Shown here piece after piece: positions 62,124 to 64,000 of a DNA stretch of 64,000 bases. Each line of letters opens with the position of its first letter. Position 1 is the stretch's first letter. Under the pieces are notes generated by a model, which was not told the origin of the DNA, searched no databases, and worked only from the letters and a program-made list of their open reading frames with translations. The position numbers and the translations under genes are program-made. The stretch comes from Flavobacterium litorale (GTDB lineage Bacteria; Bacteroidota; Bacteroidia; Flavobacteriales; Flavobacteriaceae), in the NCBI RefSeq assembly GCF_019613795.1, contig NZ_CP080429.1:1972501-2036500 (forward strand), given 5' to 3'.

Positions 62124-62438
62124 TTACCTAATCTCTAAAATTTTTACTCTTTTGACCTTAGACCAGTCTACTTTATCTACTGGTACATTGATAGCACAAA
62201 AAATTAATATATGTTCAGGTGATAAACTAATTTTATATTTAGGGACATTACCACCATCATTAATTTCCTGTGGAGAACCAACTCTGATTTCGGATAACAT
62301 ATCAACTGTTTTAACCGCTAATAAATCAGCTAAACGTGCATGTAATTTTCTTGCTAAATCCGGTCCTAATACCTCAATCGCAACACTTTCATCCTCGCAT
62401 ATGCTTCTAATTTCTGTATTTTCGAAAGAGAGTATCAA
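62124..62438 (-). CDS. HigB-like toxin (RelE/ParE superfamily)
   Basis: Predicted 104-residue small protein with EIRSICEDESVAIEVLGPDLARKLHARLADLLAVKTVDML and the ending KYKISLSPEHILIFCAINVP...WSKVKRVKILEIR. This is the pattern of HigB/killer-type mRNA interferases, which cleave mRNA on ribosomes. It is the first gene of the operon, with a TATATTTG -7 box 29 nt upstream. The toxin-first order is that of higBA. Confidence 0.82.
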   Translation of the reverse strand: MILSFENTEIRSICEDESVAIEVLGPDLARKLHARLADLLAVKTVDMLSEIRVGSPQEINDGGNVPKYKISLSPEHILIFCAINVPVDKVDWSKVKRVKILEIR

Positions 62439-62466
62439 GTAAGTAATTAAAGTTAATGATTTTATG

Positions 62467-62474
62467 CAAATATA
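62467..62474 (-). promoter_or_regulatory. -7 box of the HigB-HigA/ImmA-Shedu operon
   Basis: The minus strand reads TATATTTG, matching TAnnTTTG, 29 nt before the HigB start. The -33 element is not clear. It is the only visible promoter for the Shedu gene. Confidence 0.55.
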
Positions 62475-62684
62475 TTATAACTTATATTAAAATTATTAAC
62501 ATTTCATTACTAATAAATTATATAGTATAAATCTTATCAATATTTTCTACATTACACGAATCAATTCTAATATATTTCTAAATAATTTTTGCTTATAGTT
62601 TTATGTAACTAAATATGACAAGGTGTCGCAGTTAATTTATGGCATGATTATTACCTTTTATTATGATTATAAAAAACTGTAAAT

Positions 62685-63050
62685 ATGAAACCATTATCAG
62701 ATTATCTAACTAAATCTTTGGAAAACAATAATAACATTAGATTTCATTTTTCCTATGATGTTAAAGATGTAGAAAAACATTTTAATAATAGTCAAGAAAA
62801 AGCCACGAAATATTTGTTAGAATTTTTTAGAAAAAATGGAGTTTCAGATGTTTTCCCTTGCTGTGCTTCAACATTAATTATCGTATATTCTGGAGATAGT
62901 AATCATCTATCTTCATTAGTAAAAAGCGAACTGGGAGTACGTTTTAGATACATTATAACTCATATAGCTGAAAATCAAATTTTCTATAATACTGAAAAAG
63001 ATTTTGGAAAAGAGCTTCTTGGAGAATGGGAAAATATTATTCAAATGTAA
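62685..63050 (+). CDS. Hypothetical protein in the defence island
   Basis: Predicted 121-residue soluble protein, acidic N-terminal half (DYLTKSLENNNNIRFHFSYDVKDVEKHF), with VSDVFPCCASTLIIVYSGDSNHLSSLVKSELGVRFRYIITHIAENQI in the middle. No domain recognised, no signal peptide. It is divergent from the HigB operon and convergent with the next gene, so it has its own promoter. Confidence 0.6.
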   Translation: MKPLSDYLTKSLENNNNIRFHFSYDVKDVEKHFNNSQEKATKYLLEFFRKNGVSDVFPCCASTLIIVYSGDSNHLSSLVKSELGVRFRYIITHIAENQIFYNTEKDFGKELLGEWENIIQM

Positions 63051-63052
63051 AA

Positions 63053-63286
63053 TTATTGAGACATTAAATTCCTAAACCATTCTCTAAAAAACGTATTGTA
63101 ATCGCTTTCCGTATAAGGAATATTTTGTTTAGGATGATCATAAACATAATGTTTTTCATCTATAACACATATTCCCCAGTAAGTAGTCAATTTAATTGAT
63201 TTAGGTATTTTTCGACAAGATACCACATAATCAATCCATAAATATGATAGAATTAGTTTTTTTAAGAGAGTTGTTTTCATGTTCAT
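63053..63286 (-). CDS. Small hypothetical protein
   Basis: Predicted 77-residue protein, MNMKTTLLKKLILSYLWIDYV at the start, then WGICVIDEKHYVYDHPKQN and a Trp/Arg-containing end (FFREWFRNLMSQ). It overlaps no other frame and is convergent with the 62685 gene (2 bp apart). No family recognised. Confidence 0.45.
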   Translation of the reverse strand: MNMKTTLLKKLILSYLWIDYVVSCRKIPKSIKLTTYWGICVIDEKHYVYDHPKQNIPYTESDYNTFFREWFRNLMSQ

Positions 63287-63761
63287 GTAATTCGATGTTT
63301 TTATTTTTTAATATAACAATTCCCCTGCATTTCCCCATGTGACCCATTTTGATTAAATTTGTATTATAAAATATTCGTGCTTGATTGCATTATTACTTAA
63401 ATCTAAACACCACCCTGAAGTCTTTGACTTCTTGATTTTACAAGTAGATAATGTACATAGGTGCGCCGATAAGGCGTGGCTTGTATCATTACTTGTAAGG
63501 GATGTGGTGTCCTGGATTTAGGGTGGTGCAATGTCCACGCCTGTTTTATTTATTAAATCAAGTATTAACCAAAATCCAAACACCACATGGAAACTTTACT
63601 AAAGATTCTCAAACCACCGGAGATTAAACATTTATTTAGAAATTTCTTGAAGTGATGTGCAAGGCATTTGTACCACAAATGCGTCCTAAAGTACCTCCTT
63701 AAACACTTACCAATTACAAGGAATCGTTAAATCAAATTTTAAAAATTTAAATCAAAAAAGA
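63287..63761. other. Structured leader region before the second DUF6591-like lipoprotein
   Basis: From about 63395 to 63545 the sequence can fold several ways. CACCACCCT (about 63407) pairs with AGGGTGGTG (about 63520), with inner arms GAAGTC/GACTTC (63414-63428), TTACAAGTA/TACTTGTAA and GCGCC/GGCGT. GGCGTGG (about 63473) can instead pair with CCACGCC near 63536. AAATC(T/C)AAACACCAC occurs twice as a direct repeat (63397 and 63574). A perfect 7-bp hairpin (GCATTTG/CAAATGC) lies at 63664-63682. It shares the GCGTGG...CCACGC core with the leader at 10182-10290. No reverse transcriptase or integrase is near. Confidence 0.5.
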
Positions 63762-64000
63762 ATGAAAAATATATCATTTGCGACACTATTGATGTCAACT
63801 ATCCTATTGGTAAATTGTTCAGGTAAGTCTGAGAAAAAGGATGCCATAAATCAAGAAGAAACCTTTGAGTCAGAAATAACTCAAGAAGAAATGCTTGAAG
63901 AAACAGATTTTCAACAACCTGTTGAAGAAAATACTCAATCGGAAGATTGGGATGTCATCTTAAAAAATTACGAAGAATACATCGACAATTATATTGTGCT
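63762..64000 (+). CDS. Lipoprotein, paralogue of the 10335 gene, 3' end outside window
   Basis: The frame begins at the ATG at 63762 with signal MKNISFATLLMSTILLVNC (lipobox LLVNC, Cys at about 19). An acidic Glu-rich linker (EEETFESEITQEEMLEET-like) follows, then SEDWDVILKNYEEYIDNYIVL, which matches NYDDMLDAYEAYIDKFIIV of the gene at 10335. It runs off the window. The shared helical C-terminal start, signal type and structured leader make them paralogues. Confidence 0.72.
   Translation, partial: MKNISFATLLMSTILLVNCSGKSEKKDAINQEETFESEITQEEMLEETDFQQPVEENTQSEDWDVILKNYEEYIDNYIV

Noticed and set aside
63395..63545. Group II intron or retron RNA
   Set aside because: Some GTGCG-like bases and long stems are present, but there is no reverse transcriptase gene and no domain V-like hairpin that I can see.
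1..64000. tRNA or rRNA genes
   Set aside because: No cloverleaf with a T-loop (GGTTCGAATC type) or rRNA sequence was noticed by eye; a covariance-model scan would be decisive.

Overview
The window is AT-rich chromosomal DNA from a member of the Bacteroidota, most likely Flavobacteriaceae. Three kinds of evidence support this. Several genes carry promoters of the Bacteroidetes type (TTTG about 20 nt upstream of TAnnTTTG). Three secreted proteins end in type IX secretion (T9SS) sorting domains. There are many short lipoproteins, small membrane proteins of flavobacterial type, and a MutS2-like ATPase without an Smr domain. I see no tRNA, rRNA or CRISPR array.

Most of the window (about 1-8.4 kb and 11.6-55.9 kb) is core genome. 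From the left: the C-terminal end of a UvrD/PcrA helicase, two lipoproteins, a YrdC/YciO protein, a LuxC-like acyl-CoA reductase-serC-serA operon facing a ferredoxin gene, and ychF. After an accessory interval come an FMN reductase, a transglutaminase-like protein, and parE and parC (topoisomerase IV) with a foreign-looking PIN-domain gene between them. Next are a triplicated DUF4397-type T9SS protein, terC, a murQ-ZIP-methyltransferase operon, nhaC, a LolD-like ATPase, msrA, and a run of small membrane proteins and regulators. A M28 peptidase, three tandem paralogues of an unrecognised domain, two small hydrolases, a Ser/Arg-rich secreted protein, a GNAT enzyme, a Nudix enzyme, a helicase and aroC follow. 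The core part ends with two T9SS proteins, mutS2, ung, a five-gene operon containing a purine/uridine-type phosphorylase, a 2OG-Fe(II) dioxygenase and a PhoD-like phosphatase.

Two stretches are accessory. Between ychF and 11.6 kb lie an IS1595-family transposase, a lipoprotein with a structured leader, two very small basic/hydrophobic peptide genes with strong terminators, and a membrane protein. A 38-bp near-perfect inverted repeat (27 bp exact) brackets most of this, and part of that repeat recurs at 56.95 kb next to a 5'-truncated gene.

The second stretch, about 56-64 kb, looks like a defence island and is the most interesting part of the window. A translationally coupled plus-strand trio encodes a thymidylate-synthase/pyrimidine-hydroxymethylase homologue (with Asp where thymidylate synthase has the uracil-reading Asn), a uracil-DNA-glycosylase-fold protein, and a protein resembling the alpha-glutamyl/putrescinyl-thymine pyrophosphorylase (amino acid:DNA transferase) family known from phage DNA hypermodification. 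It runs tail to tail, with a 4-bp overlap, into a minus-strand operon of a HigB-like toxin, a HigA-ImmA/IrrE fusion and a Shedu-type nuclease. My inference is a base-modification or modified-base-sensing system paired with a nuclease. Two unknown small genes and a second copy of the structured-leader lipoprotein, cut by the window end, complete the region.
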